A DNA stretch of 36,489 nucleotides from an uncultured Clostridia bacterium (GCA_934256595.1 CAKQOW010000020.1:1-36489), one strand, 5' to 3'; counted from the first letter of the stretch, positions 1 to 7,754 are shown. The notes: generated by a model from the letters alone, not told the origin. Made by a program: numbers and translations.

Positions 1-9
1 AACAGACAT
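1..9 (-). CDS. first three codons of a gene running off the left edge
   Basis: An AGGAGG sequence at about 15-20, read on the minus strand, is followed 5 nt later by ATG at 9-7 and two more codons before the window ends. It lies downstream of the dGTPase gene in the same direction. In many Clostridia dgt is followed by dnaG (primase), so dnaG is a guess from gene order only; three codons identify nothing. Confidence 0.4.
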
Positions 10-93
10 TCTTACCTCCTGCGAAAAAATCACATATTCTTATTCGACAAAACAATGCCTGTTCCTTTTTTTATTTTAAAAAAGTATTTAATT

Positions 94-1092
94 CTATCTG
101 TCAAACAGCTTTTCGTACATCATTATGGAATATCTGTCCGTCATACCCGCCACATAGTCCTTGACCATCTCGTCTGTGCCGAATTCAGGTATAAGCTCCT
201 TGTAGTCCTCCGGCAGCTTGTCGGGGTTATCCATAAAATACTCGTAAAGCGATACTATTATCTGCTCCACTTTCATAAGCTGCTCTGCTTTTTTGACTTT
301 TTCATTATGGTATACATTGATGAACATAAAGTTTCGCAGCTTATCCATATAGTGTCTGCACTCCTCGCTCTGGGATATGAAATCCTTATCGGAATTGTTC
401 TCTATCATATCTGTAACCAGCGTGTCTATGCGCTTGCCGTGAGTGTCTCCCAGATATTCAATGCACTCTGCCGGCAGGTCCGCCTTGGATATAACGCCGC
501 TTCGCAGAGCATCGTCTATATCGTGATTTATGTAGGCAATTCTGTCGCTTATCTTTACTATCTGTCCCTCGAGGGTAAAAGGCACTCCCCTGCCTGTATG
601 ATTTAATATGCCGTCTCTTACCTCTTCCGTCAGGTTCATTCCTCTCATGCCGTTGTGGCTTTCGAGAACGTCCACCACCCTCAGACTCTGCACATTGTGG
701 GAAAACCCGTCGCTGTGTATACTGTTTAAAACAGCCTCTCCGTTATGTCCGAAAGGAGTATGTCCCAGGTCGTGTCCCAAAGCGATAGCCTCTGTAAGAT
801 CCTCGTTGAGCGCAAGGCCCCTTGCAATGGTTCTGGCTATCTGTGAAACCTCCAGAGTATGAGTAAGTCTTGTCCTGAAATGATCGCCCTCAGGCGCCAG
901 AAACACCTGTGTCTTGTGCATCAGTCTTCTGAACGCCTTGGAATGAAGAATTTTATCTCTGTCTCTCTGAAACTCTGTTCTGAGTCTGCATTTTTCCTCT
1001 GCTCCGGCTCTGCCTCTTGAAGCGTCTGCCTTTGCAGCAGCCTCACAGTAAATCATATACTCTCTTTTTTCTAAATCCTCTCTTAATATCAT
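94..1092 (-). CDS. dgt: deoxyguanosinetriphosphate triphosphohydrolase-like protein
   Basis: A cytoplasmic HD-superfamily phosphohydrolase that by family releases triphosphate from dGTP or other dNTPs. The metal-binding HD signature is visible: H78 in RLTHTLEV, H107-D108 in ALGHDLGHTPFGHNGE, and a later Asp in KISDRIAYINHDIDDA. The N-terminal RDRDKILHSKAFRRLMHKTQVF block is typical of the short bacterial dGTPase-like branch, and 332 residues fits it. An AGGGG stands 8 nt before the ATG. It lies 13 nt after the phosphate transporter gene, probably in one operon. Actual dNTP specificity cannot be read from sequence. Confidence 0.93.
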   Translation of the reverse strand: MILREDLEKREYMIYCEAAAKADASRGRAGAEEKCRLRTEFQRDRDKILHSKAFRRLMHKTQVFLAPEGDHFRTRLTHTLEVSQIARTIARGLALNEDLTEAIALGHDLGHTPFGHNGEAVLNSIHSDGFSHNVQSLRVVDVLESHNGMRGMNLTEEVRDGILNHTGRGVPFTLEGQIVKISDRIAYINHDIDDALRSGVISKADLPAECIEYLGDTHGKRIDTLVTDMIENNSDKDFISQSEECRHYMDKLRNFMFINVYHNEKVKKAEQLMKVEQIIVSLYEYFMDNPDKLPEDYKELIPEFGTDEMVKDYVAGMTDRYSIMMYEKLFDR

Positions 1093-1105
1093 CTGTGTAT
1101 CCCCT

Positions 1106-2050
1106 CTATATATATCTGATTGCAGCCATAATAAGGCTGGCTGAAAATGCGCATACAGGCATAGTCATAAGCCAGAACAGCAGTACAAATAAAGGCTTCG
1201 CTGTTTTCTGACGCTGCTTCCTGCCCGCTCCCATTATTGAGGCTGTAACTATCTGAGTAGTGCTTGCAGGTATTCCCGCAGCCGATGCCGCCTGTATCAC
1301 AAGAGCCGATGAAAGCTGGGCCGCAAGCCCCGTTGTCTTTTGGAGCTTCACAAGACCTTTGCCCATAGTATCTATTATTCTGAAGCCGCCTATTGATGTG
1401 CCTGCCGCAATGGCTAGGGCGCACACTATTTTGATTACAGGCGGTATGCTATCATTATCACACAGTATTCCCCTGCCTGCAAGGGCTAAAGTAATTATTC
1501 CCATAGTTTTCTGAGCATCGTTTTCTCCATGTGAAAACGCAACAAAGGCAGAGGCCGCTATCTGCATTATCCGGTTTTCCTTTTTTATAACCAGAGATGC
1601 CAGCGCACCTGCCGTAAACCCTGCCGGAGGACACAGAAACAACGGAAGTACCACCTTTAAGACCACGTTTTTCCATAGCACAGCGTCCGTACTTCCCGTA
1701 AAAACAACCGCAGCTCCAATCAGCGCCCCTATAAGCGCGTGAGAGGAGCTTACCGGCATACCAAGATACCATGTAAACAGATTCCATATTATCGCCGCTG
1801 CAAGCGCGGCTATTATTGTGTATTCGTCGACTGCAGCCGATATCAGTCCGCCCGCTATTGTCTTTGCAACGTTTTCACTTGCAAAGGCGCCCAAAAGGTT
1901 CATAACCGCCGCAAGAACCACAGCCTTTCCCGCAGACAATGCTCCTGTATGAACGCTTACCGCTATGGCATTGGCAGTATCGTGAAATCCGTTTATAAAT
2001 TCAAAGCCCAAGGCGACTGTAATTAAAATCAGCAGACTAATACCCGGCAT
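1106..2050 (-). CDS. inorganic phosphate transporter, PiT family
   Basis: An integral membrane low-affinity phosphate permease that co-transports phosphate with H+ or Na+. Both family signatures are present: FHDTANAIAVSVHTGAL near the N terminus and AFSHGENDAQKTMGIITLAL in the middle, with about ten hydrophobic segments. The open frame extends upstream to 2092, but GGGAG lies 6 nt before the ATG at 2050, giving MPGISLLILITVALGFEF (314 aa). The longer start would overlap the upstream gene by 32 nt and add a charged, non-membrane leader. The DUF47 regulator that often accompanies PiT genes is absent; the upstream neighbours are the catalase-like pair. Confidence 0.93.
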   Translation of the reverse strand: MPGISLLILITVALGFEFINGFHDTANAIAVSVHTGALSAGKAVVLAAVMNLLGAFASENVAKTIAGGLISAAVDEYTIIAALAAAIIWNLFTWYLGMPVSSSHALIGALIGAAVVFTGSTDAVLWKNVVLKVVLPLFLCPPAGFTAGALASLVIKKENRIMQIAASAFVAFSHGENDAQKTMGIITLALAGRGILCDNDSIPPVIKIVCALAIAAGTSIGGFRIIDTMGKGLVKLQKTTGLAAQLSSALVIQAASAAGIPASTTQIVTASIMGAGRKQRQKTAKPLFVLLFWLMTMPVCAFSASLIMAAIRYI

Positions 2051-2060
2051 CAGTTTCTCC

Positions 2061-2243
2061 CTACCCTGTTTTTTCCGCCAGCAGAAGCGCAAGCTCCTTA
2101 TCTATCTCTCCCATAAGTGCAATCATTCTTTCTTTCAGAGTATCGTTGAGAAAAAATATGCTCTCGCAGAGATTTGCCGTAAGATGCTCTTTTTCTTCGG
2201 CGGTCATTGAATAATATTCTGCCCTTGCCTGATTTATGCTCAC
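2061..2243 (-). CDS. stand-alone catalase-related C-terminal domain protein (60 aa)
   Basis: The 60 residues resemble the catalase-related domain (Pfam Catalase-rel) that ends full-length catalases: QARAEYYSMTAEEKEHLTANLCESI followed by LKERMIALMGEIDKELALLLAEKTG. The start is GTG, and its first G is the last base of the upstream TAG stop (TAGTG), so translation is probably coupled. The frame differs from the upstream gene, so this is not a single frame cut only by a stop codon. The 60-100 residue linker that normally separates the core from this domain is missing. Function is unknown; it probably partners the upstream protein. Confidence 0.8.
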   Translation of the reverse strand: MSINQARAEYYSMTAEEKEHLTANLCESIFFLNDTLKERMIALMGEIDKELALLLAEKTG

Positions 2244-3193
2244 TAAAAGCGCCCTCCTCTCTGTCTGCCGCAGTTTGAAAAGAGAAATGCTATGCCCTCT
2301 GAAAGCTCATCTTTTTCAAGCTCTATGCCTCTGACCAGATTAAAGGGCGTAAACGCTATGCTGTCCACCTCGTTTATATGGTCTGCAGGTCTGCCTGTAA
2401 GCCTGAGCCGGCCGGCCGGAATATATCTTCCCGCGTCCTCCTCGCAGAGCTCTGTATGTGAGTATTCCCTTTCCCTGTGACAGTCTCTGTCTGAAAGCTG
2501 CACCTGCAGCTCAAATTCGGGGTAACTGCCGTTATCTATCCTGTCATACAGATCGCTTCTGCAGCAGTCTCTGTCGTATCCTGCAAGAAATTCCGCCTCT
2601 GAGGCAGTTATGGTTTCCTCTCCGCAAAGCGGTATCCAGCGGTATCTGACTGAATATTCCTTTCCCTCACCGTTAATCCATTTTGAAGAAAAAAAGCTGT
2701 AATACTTCTGTTTCACATAGGATTTAACAGTCCCTCTGTCCGAATAAAGATGTATTATAAGGCTGAGGCTTTCGGGATTGTCTGCAACAAACTGCCACAT
2801 TCTGCTCTGATCTCTGGTATCGCCGTCTGCGCTCTCGCCCAGCGCTTCCAGCAGACTCTGCAGCTTTTCAAGGCTGTTTATGTAAAACACCGGGAAGCTC
2901 TGACATAGCATATCATAATGTCCCTCGTCTGTAAAAAACCTTGTAAACATTCCCCTTATATCCCTCACAGAGTCGGCTCCGCCTGTTTTTTCGCACATCA
3001 GAGCAAATTTAACGAAGCACTCTGCAGGCTGAGCATTGTCGCCTAAAAATGCGGCGCAGGTACAGTCCTGAAACGAGGTATACGGTGTAAACACGCCATA
3101 GGCGCCGGCAGACTTCTGAAAATATGCGGGAAGTATCTTGCCTCTGTTTATATAATCTTCAAGCCTGCTAAGTAATAAAAAATCTGCCATCAT
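2243..3193 (-). CDS. catalase-like protein lacking heme and catalytic residues
   Basis: The protein follows the catalase core from end to end: AGAYGVF (residues 29-35), GGADSVRDIRG (71-81), FFTDEGHYD (86-94), NPESLSLIIHLYSDRGT, and AFTPFNLVRGIELEKDEL near the C terminus. The key residues are replaced. The distal His of the VVHARG motif aligns with Phe25, the distal Asn of VGNNTP with Gln98, and the proximal Tyr heme ligand of RLFxY with Asn307, in FLFSN. At 316 residues it is much shorter than a normal catalase (about 480 or more). Peroxide dismutation is very unlikely; a binding, scaffold or regulatory role is inference. A hairpin covers its start codons. Confidence 0.82.
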   Translation of the reverse strand: MMADFLLLSRLEDYINRGKILPAYFQKSAGAYGVFTPYTSFQDCTCAAFLGDNAQPAECFVKFALMCEKTGGADSVRDIRGMFTRFFTDEGHYDMLCQSFPVFYINSLEKLQSLLEALGESADGDTRDQSRMWQFVADNPESLSLIIHLYSDRGTVKSYVKQKYYSFFSSKWINGEGKEYSVRYRWIPLCGEETITASEAEFLAGYDRDCCRSDLYDRIDNGSYPEFELQVQLSDRDCHREREYSHTELCEEDAGRYIPAGRLRLTGRPADHINEVDSIAFTPFNLVRGIELEKDELSEGIAFLFSNCGRQRGGRF

Positions 3194-3222
3194 ATATCAC
3201 TCTCCTAAGGTAATATATGATG
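3188..3222 (-). promoter_or_regulatory. hairpin over the start codon of the catalase-like gene
   Basis: A perfect 10-bp inverted repeat (CATCATATAT at 3188-3197, ATATATGATG at 3213-3222) has a 15-nt loop. In the minus-strand transcript the 3' arm contains both tandem ATG codons of the catalase-like gene, and the loop holds its AGGAGA ribosome binding site. Such a hairpin could restrict initiation, as in an RNA thermometer or a protein-binding operator. That function is inference; the inverted repeat itself is seen directly. Confidence 0.6.
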
Positions 3223-3240
3223 ACAGTCCTGTTTTCGTTA

Positions 3241-3669
3241 TTATACTCCCGTATGACCGAAGCCGCCTCCTCCGCGCTCCGTATCCGAAAGCTCTTCTGA
3301 AAGCTCCCACTCTGCAGTTTCGTATGAGGCAATTATCATCTGGGCAACCCTGTCGCCGTCATTAACTGTAAAGCTCTCGTCTCCCCAGTTGATAAGAGGA
3401 ATTTTAATCTCGCCTCTGTAGTCACTGTCGATAGTGCCTATGCCGTTGACAAGTCCTATGCCGTTTCTGACGGCAAGCCCTGACCTTGCTCTTATCTGAG
3501 CTTCAAAGCCTGCGGGGATTTCCATAAAAAGTCCTGTAGGTATCAGAGCTCTTTGTCCCGGCTCTATGGTAACAGGCTCCTTTAAAAAAGCTCTGATGTC
3601 CATACCTGCGGCTCCTGACGTTTCATACGAGGGGAGTCTGCCCGATATGCTTCTTATCTTTATTTTCAT
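3241..3669 (-). CDS. dut: dUTP diphosphatase (dUTPase)
   Basis: Hydrolyses dUTP to dUMP and diphosphate, keeping uracil out of DNA and supplying dUMP for thymidylate synthesis. All five trimeric dUTPase motifs are present in order: GMDIRA (22-27), RSGLA (62-66), IGLVNGIGTIDSDYRGEI (71-88) with the catalytic Asp region, GDRVAQMI (105-112), and the Gly-rich C-terminal ERGGGGFGHTG (131-141). The length of 142 aa is normal. It lies 3 nt after the M16 peptidase gene, in the same operon. Confidence 0.97.
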   Translation of the reverse strand: MKIKIRSISGRLPSYETSGAAGMDIRAFLKEPVTIEPGQRALIPTGLFMEIPAGFEAQIRARSGLAVRNGIGLVNGIGTIDSDYRGEIKIPLINWGDESFTVNDGDRVAQMIIASYETAEWELSEELSDTERGGGGFGHTGV

Positions 3670-3672
3670 AGT

Positions 3673-4923
3673 CTATTCCTTTATATATTTTTCGACGTCT
3701 GTTTCTTTGTCGGATATAACTACTGCGGAGTAATTGTCAAAATCATAGATAAGTGATGCAGCCTCATTGACATCTGCTAAAGTCACCTTGTCTATTTTGC
3801 CTATAACCTCCTCCGGAGTGTTTATCCTGCCGCTTAATGTAAGGTTACGGCCTATGGTAAACATTCTGCCGTTTACGTTTTCCATACCGAAAATATAGCT
3901 GCCTTTGAGCTGAGCCTTTGATATTTCAAGCTCCTCTGCCGTAATTCCCGTGTCCCTGAGGATTTTGAGCTCCTCCTCTATGCCTTTGATTGCGGCATAA
4001 ATCTTGTCGTGGCTTACTCCCGCATATATATTATAGTAGCCTGTGTGTATGAAAGAGCTTGCTATTGAATATACGGAGTATGCAAGACCCTTTTCCTCTC
4101 TGATGTTCTGGAAAAGTCTTGAGCTCATACTGCCGCCCATTATATTGTTGAGCAGTGAAAGAGCGTAAAATCTCTCGTCATCTCTGGCGATGCCTATGGT
4201 TCCAAGGCATATATGGCTCTGCTCTATATCCTTGACCTTGGAGCGGTAATGCGGTCTGTAGGAAATATCCGAGTACTCTGTATGCTCTTTGGTTCTGGCA
4301 AACTGTTCAAATCTGCCGTCAAATATTGAAACAAGCTGTTCCTCATTGAAATTACCCGCAACTGAAATAACTATGCTGTCAGTTGTGTACTGCTCGCTGA
4401 TATATTTCTTTATTACATCGCGGTCTATGCCCGCCAGCGTGTCCTGAGTACCTATGATGGATTTGGCAAGAGGATTGCCGTCAAACACCAGCTCACCTAT
4501 AATATCGTGAGCGTCATCTTCGGGAGAGTCCTCTATCATTTTCATTTCCTCATATATTACCATACGCTCCTTATCCATCTCCACAGGGTCAAACTGTGAA
4601 TTAAGAAACATATCCAGCAGTATGTCAGCCGCCTTGTCGATATTCTCCGACAGTGTTTTGATATAGTAGCAGGTTGCCTCCTTGCCTGTAAACGCATTTA
4701 TCTGGCCTGCAATTCTGTCTGCATCTGCCGCTATCTCCTTGGCGCTTCTGTTATCTGTGCCCTTAAAAAGCATATGCTCTATATAGTGGGATACGCCTGA
4801 AATCTCCGGCCGCTCGTTTACTGCGCCTGCTTTAACCCATATGCCTATGGCTGCTGATTTGACGTATGGTATCTCCTCCATTACAAGTCTTGCTCCGCAG
4901 CTTAAATCTCTTATTTTAATCAT
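3673..4923 (-). CDS. M16 family zinc metallopeptidase (pitrilysin/MPP-like)
   Basis: A single-chain processing-peptidase-like member of M16B. The inverted zinc motif HxxEH is H46-Y-I-E49-H50 (SHYIEHMLFKGT), and the third ligand lies in IYEEMKMIEDSPED (about residues 124-137). The middle GGSMSSRLFQNIREEKGLAYSVYS block is typical of the substrate-binding half. The frame is open to 4962, but I choose ATG at 4923: MIKIRDLSCGARLVMEEIP is the usual N terminus, and the upstream gene's stop lies 8 nt before it. That gives 416 aa. Physiological substrates of this branch are unknown; the location just ahead of dut is common in Clostridia. Confidence 0.93.
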   Translation of the reverse strand: MIKIRDLSCGARLVMEEIPYVKSAAIGIWVKAGAVNERPEISGVSHYIEHMLFKGTDNRSAKEIAADADRIAGQINAFTGKEATCYYIKTLSENIDKAADILLDMFLNSQFDPVEMDKERMVIYEEMKMIEDSPEDDAHDIIGELVFDGNPLAKSIIGTQDTLAGIDRDVIKKYISEQYTTDSIVISVAGNFNEEQLVSIFDGRFEQFARTKEHTEYSDISYRPHYRSKVKDIEQSHICLGTIGIARDDERFYALSLLNNIMGGSMSSRLFQNIREEKGLAYSVYSIASSFIHTGYYNIYAGVSHDKIYAAIKGIEEELKILRDTGITAEELEISKAQLKGSYIFGMENVNGRMFTIGRNLTLSGRINTPEEVIGKIDKVTLADVNEAASLIYDFDNYSAVVISDKETDVEKYIKE

Positions 4924-4930
4924 AACAAAC

Positions 4931-5173
4931 CTACGACCTGTTCTTTTTGAAAAAGTCCGCAATTTCCTTTCTGTATAATATTATGGCTATAGCCGCCGCA
5001 ATTATTACAAGCGCAATCGTACCGGCCGTTTTGCCAAAAAACCTGTCTACCATTTCGGTAACAAACATGACAGCAGCAAAGAGTAAAATTACAGAAACAA
5101 ATATCGCAAGGCTTGCGCGCTTGTATACTCTGCTGTCATTATCCTGCTTCTCTTTGTTATCAATTCTCTTCAT
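4931..5173 (-). CDS. small membrane protein of unknown function
   Basis: An 80-residue protein with a charged N terminus (MKRIDNKEKQDNDSRVYKRAS), two hydrophobic stretches (about residues 23-40 and 50-66) and a basic C-terminal tail (RKEIADFFKKNRS). This suggests a two-pass inner-membrane protein with both ends in the cytoplasm. AAAGGAGAG precedes the ATG. It ends with TAG 8 nt before the M16 peptidase start, so it is probably the first gene of that operon. I do not recognise the family. Confidence 0.75.
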   Translation of the reverse strand: MKRIDNKEKQDNDSRVYKRASLAIFVSVILLFAAVMFVTEMVDRFFGKTAGTIALVIIAAAIAIILYRKEIADFFKKNRS

Positions 5174-5192
5174 TTTGCCGCTCTCCTTTTAA

Positions 5193-5208
5193 ACAATAAT
5201 GTTATTGT
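5193..5208. promoter_or_regulatory. dyad between divergent genes
   Basis: ACAATAATGTTATTGT is a near-perfect palindrome (7-bp arms, 2-bp centre) between the divergent genes at 5173 and 5272. On the minus strand it overlaps the bases just after a TACAAT -10-like box (5206-5211), a good place for an operator. No regulator is identified. Confidence 0.35.
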
Positions 5209-5209
5209 A

Positions 5210-5237
5210 ACACATTTTTGGATTTATTCATATACTA
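5210..5237 (+). promoter_or_regulatory. possible sporulation-type (sigma-K/E-like) promoter
   Basis: CATATACTA at 5229-5237 fits the CATAnnnTA -10 element of sigma-K promoters, and AC at 5210-5211 lies 17 bp upstream, matching the short sigma-K -35. The gene's AGGAGG begins about 22 nt downstream. A sigma-A reading is also possible (TATACT at 5231-5236), but no -35 box is properly spaced. This is weak evidence on its own; it matters because the downstream product looks like a cysteine-rich coat-type protein. Confidence 0.3.
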
Positions 5238-5271
5238 CTTTAGATAAAGTACTATAAAAGGAGGTATTTAT

Positions 5272-6309
5272 ATGAGCTGTTTCGGTGGAAGATTATCACC
5301 GGATATGTATCAGAACTGCTGTAATGCCAATACACTCTGTGAATTTGACGGAAATCTTGACAATGTCGTTACCGAGCCTATATATGTGCAGAAAGTATAT
5401 GATGCGGTGCTGTTTAATCTGCAGGGTATGCGAACTGTGACAAATCAGGCTTTTTCGCCGGCAGTCCCTGAGGGCCACAGAGTTAAAAGAGTAATAGACA
5501 TAAGATGCAGAAGATTTTTCAACCCGGAAAATATAGAAGATCCCGAAAACCTAAGGCTTAATCTTGATACTACAATTTCAGGCGCAACATTCCTGCAAAA
5601 TCCCGGAGGAAAAGATCTGCAGGTAGTCGGAGCTGACGGTACATTTTCTGAAAAGATCCTGTATGCCAACACTTCGGACTGTGACGACAAATGTATGGGT
5701 ACGCCGATTTTCGGAACTCAGAACATAAAAATCACAGGAGATGTGGTTGTGGAAATGGATCTGCTGCTGTGCGACAGATGCAATAACGAGTCTGTTTTTA
5801 CAGTCTGCGCGCAGGTTAACATAGCGACAAAGCAGCAGCCGCTGGTACTTACAAACTTCTTTGAAATCTGTATGCCAAGCACTTCCGATACTGCATTTCT
5901 GCCTAGATTTACGGAGTTTTGCAACAGTGCGTGTGAAACAAGACTTGCAACAAACAATATGGGCAGAGATCTGTGTATTTCTCCTTGCGGAGATGTGTCC
6001 GGAAACCTTATTATCGCCCTGTGCGTAACCTGTGAAAAGAAGATCGTCGTACCTGTGCAGATGTGTGTACTGTCAACAGGTATGGTTCAGCTTTCCCCTC
6101 AGGCCAACACAATATGCACCACATTCCCTACGCTGTTCCCTCATCAGATCAAAGAAAGCGATACTATCGAAAACTGCGGAGAAATCTGCGCAGATGATTT
6201 TGAGGACGAATGCGACCCTTGCGGCAGGAAAAACAGCGACTGCTGTGACGAATGCTGCGAGGACCCTTGTGACCCTTGCCGCGATCATCACCACAGACCT
6301 AGAAGATAA
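5272..6309 (+). CDS. cysteine-rich structural-type protein, possible spore coat/surface protein
   Basis: The only plus-strand gene in the window. AAGGAGG stands a few nt before the ATG, setting the start. The 345-residue product has no signal peptide or membrane segment. The body (1 to about 290) is rich in predicted beta strands and has spaced Cys residues (CDRCNNESVFTVC, CNSACETRLATNN, ALCVTCEKKIVVPVQMCV). The tail (about 295-345) is very Cys- and Asp-rich, with CDPCGRK, DCCDECCEDPCDPC and a closing HHHRPRR. I recall uncharacterised Clostridia proteins with the same EPIYVQKVYDAVLFNLQ start but know no function for them. Disulfide crosslinking or metal binding in a coat layer is inference. 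Confidence 0.85.
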   Translation: MSCFGGRLSPDMYQNCCNANTLCEFDGNLDNVVTEPIYVQKVYDAVLFNLQGMRTVTNQAFSPAVPEGHRVKRVIDIRCRRFFNPENIEDPENLRLNLDTTISGATFLQNPGGKDLQVVGADGTFSEKILYANTSDCDDKCMGTPIFGTQNIKITGDVVVEMDLLLCDRCNNESVFTVCAQVNIATKQQPLVLTNFFEICMPSTSDTAFLPRFTEFCNSACETRLATNNMGRDLCISPCGDVSGNLIIALCVTCEKKIVVPVQMCVLSTGMVQLSPQANTICTTFPTLFPHQIKESDTIENCGEICADDFEDECDPCGRKNSDCCDECCEDPCDPCRDHHHRPRR

Positions 6310-6314
6310 AGTTT

Positions 6315-6344
6315 CAGGGATATCAGACGCACCTGATATCCCTG
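6315..6344. terminator. convergent intrinsic terminator
   Basis: A perfect 12-bp inverted repeat (CAGGGATATCAG / CTGATATCCCTG, loop ACGCAC) lies exactly between the stop codons of the convergent genes ending at 6309 and 6349. The plus side continues into a T-rich stretch (TTATATTTT) and the minus side into AAACTTTATC, so it probably serves both strands, more strongly the plus strand. Confidence 0.85.
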
Positions 6345-6348
6345 TCAG

Positions 6349-7542
6349 TTATATTTTCCCTCTTATTTTGTCTATAGTTTTTCTGAAATCGGCCTCATTC
6401 CAGATAACAGGTACGGGATATACAGGGTTTGCCTCTGCCATGGCCCATTTAATCATCTTAGGAATATCCTCGTCCTTTATCTCAAGGTGCTCCGGAATAT
6501 CCATATCTCTGTTCATCTGTCTGATTGCGCCGATAAAATTCTCGGCTTTCTCTCTGTCACTGCTTCCCGAAATGTCAGCCGCATCTGCAAGCTCTGCAAG
6601 CGGCTTATATACCGCCTTGCCGTAAAGCTCCAGTATATGCGGCAGTATAACCGCATTGGCAAGTCCGTGAGGAGTGCCGTACAGCCCACCCAGAGTATGA
6701 GCGATTGCGTGCACATATCCCACACATGAACGTGTAAAGGCTATGCCCGCTTCATATGAAGCCTCCAGCATTTTTTCTCTTGCAGCAATGTCATCACCGT
6801 CTTTGTATACCTTCGGAAGATATGTAAATATTAGCCGTACTGCATATTTTGCGCCTCTGTCTGTGGGCCCGCTGAGAATATTGGTATATGCCTCAACTGC
6901 ATGAGTCAGCGCGTCCATGCCTGTTGTCGCAGTCAGATGCCTTGGCATATTCATAGTAATACACGGGTCTAAAACAGCCACATCAGGTATAAGCTTGGGG
7001 TCGTTTATAGTGAATTTGTGATGCTCGTTTTCGTCGGTTATAACGGCGGCAACCGTAGCCTCGCTGCCTGTTCCCGCTGTTGTAGGTATTGCAAAGAATA
7101 CAGGAGTTTTCTTTTTTACCTTGAACATTCCCGCCATACTCATAAGGCTTGAAGCAGGATTTGACACCCTTGCACCTATAGCCTTGGCGCAGTCCATAGG
7201 CGAACCTCCCCCAAATGCAACTATGGCCTGACATTTGTTTTCTCTGTAAATGTCATAGCCCTCCTCAACATTTGCAGTGGTGGGGTTGTTCTGAGTCCTG
7301 TTGTAGATACTGTATTTAATGCCGTTTTTGTCAAAGGACTCGTACATACTGTCTGCAAGTCCTCTCTTGCTGATGTTTGGACCTGTTACAACCAGCACAT
7401 TATCAATGCCTCTGGCTATAATGTTGTAGGCCAGCGTGCCGCTGCTTCCCGCCCCCTTGACAAGCTCAGGTCTTCTCCACTTTATAAAGGCCTTACCTAT
7501 ATAAAGAAAGAACTGTGCAATTCTGCATTCAAATTTATTCAT
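6349..7542 (-). CDS. iron-containing alcohol dehydrogenase
   Basis: A group III Fe-dependent NAD(P)-linked alcohol dehydrogenase. The dinucleotide-binding GGGSPMDCAKAIG is at 111-123 and TTAGTGSEAT at 154-163. Predicted iron ligands are D210 and H214 (GMDALTHAVEAY), H278 (GYVHAIAHTLGG) and H292 (TPHGLAN). The N terminus carries an unusual leader of about 30 residues (FECRIAQFFLYIGKAFIKWRRPELV) before the GSSGTLAYNII start of the fold. Length is 397 aa. It is monocistronic, between its own consensus promoter and the terminator at 6315. Likely an anaerobic aldehyde/alcohol redox role; the substrate is unknown. Confidence 0.95.
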   Translation of the reverse strand: MNKFECRIAQFFLYIGKAFIKWRRPELVKGAGSSGTLAYNIIARGIDNVLVVTGPNISKRGLADSMYESFDKNGIKYSIYNRTQNNPTTANVEEGYDIYRENKCQAIVAFGGGSPMDCAKAIGARVSNPASSLMSMAGMFKVKKKTPVFFAIPTTAGTGSEATVAAVITDENEHHKFTINDPKLIPDVAVLDPCITMNMPRHLTATTGMDALTHAVEAYTNILSGPTDRGAKYAVRLIFTYLPKVYKDGDDIAAREKMLEASYEAGIAFTRSCVGYVHAIAHTLGGLYGTPHGLANAVILPHILELYGKAVYKPLAELADAADISGSSDREKAENFIGAIRQMNRDMDIPEHLEIKDEDIPKMIKWAMAEANPVYPVPVIWNEADFRKTIDKIRGKI

Positions 7543-7583
7543 AAAGCTTCATATCCTCTCATTGTCATATAGTCACGGCCCTA

Positions 7584-7612
7584 ATTATACTAATTAAGGT
7601 CCGTAATTTCAA
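7584..7612 (-). promoter_or_regulatory. sigma-A promoter of the alcohol dehydrogenase with overlapping dyad
   Basis: TTGAAA (7607-7612), a 17-bp spacer and a perfect TATAAT (7584-7589) point at the gene, starting transcription about 35 nt before its ATG. An imperfect inverted repeat (CGGACCTTAATTA / TAATTAGGGCCG on the minus strand) covers the spacer and -10 box, the usual place for a repressor or MerR-type activator. Confidence 0.8.
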
Positions 7613-7690
7613 CCTTACAGGTCAAATCCAGCATTTTAGTTCCCCATATACCTAAAATATGTACGCTGAAACAGCCTGTAATGTTGTCCT

Positions 7691-7723
7691 AAAAACATAA
7701 CCACCCGCAAAGCAGGTGGTTAT
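7691..7723 (-). terminator. strong hairpin with short U run, terminator-like
   Basis: On the minus strand, ATAACCACCTGC and GCGGGTGGTTAT pair over 12 bp (one U-G wobble) around a TTT loop, followed directly by GTTTTT. It stands on its own between the ispH-rpsA terminator and the alcohol dehydrogenase promoter, downstream of the promoter at 7775-7783, so it may end a short transcript of about 75-80 nt. A leftover hairpin of an IS200/IS605-type element is an alternative. Confidence 0.6.
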
Positions 7724-7738
7724 ATACACATTATTCAT

Positions 7739-7754
7739 ATTTTACATGTAAAAT
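7739..7754. repeat. 16-bp perfect palindrome
   Basis: ATTTTACATGTAAAAT is fully self-complementary. It lies about 14-30 nt after the expected start of the short transcript driven from 7775-7783, where an operator would block transcription. No coding function is seen here. Confidence 0.5.

Noticed and set aside
55..606. 183-codon plus-strand open frame opposite dgt
   Set aside because: It is antisense to a clear HD-family enzyme, has no ribosome binding site and reads as low-complexity hydrophobic sequence; a shadow frame.
5445..5690. Minus-strand open frames opposite the cysteine-rich gene
   Set aside because: They lack ribosome binding sites and are explained as complements of the plus-strand gene, which has a strong one.
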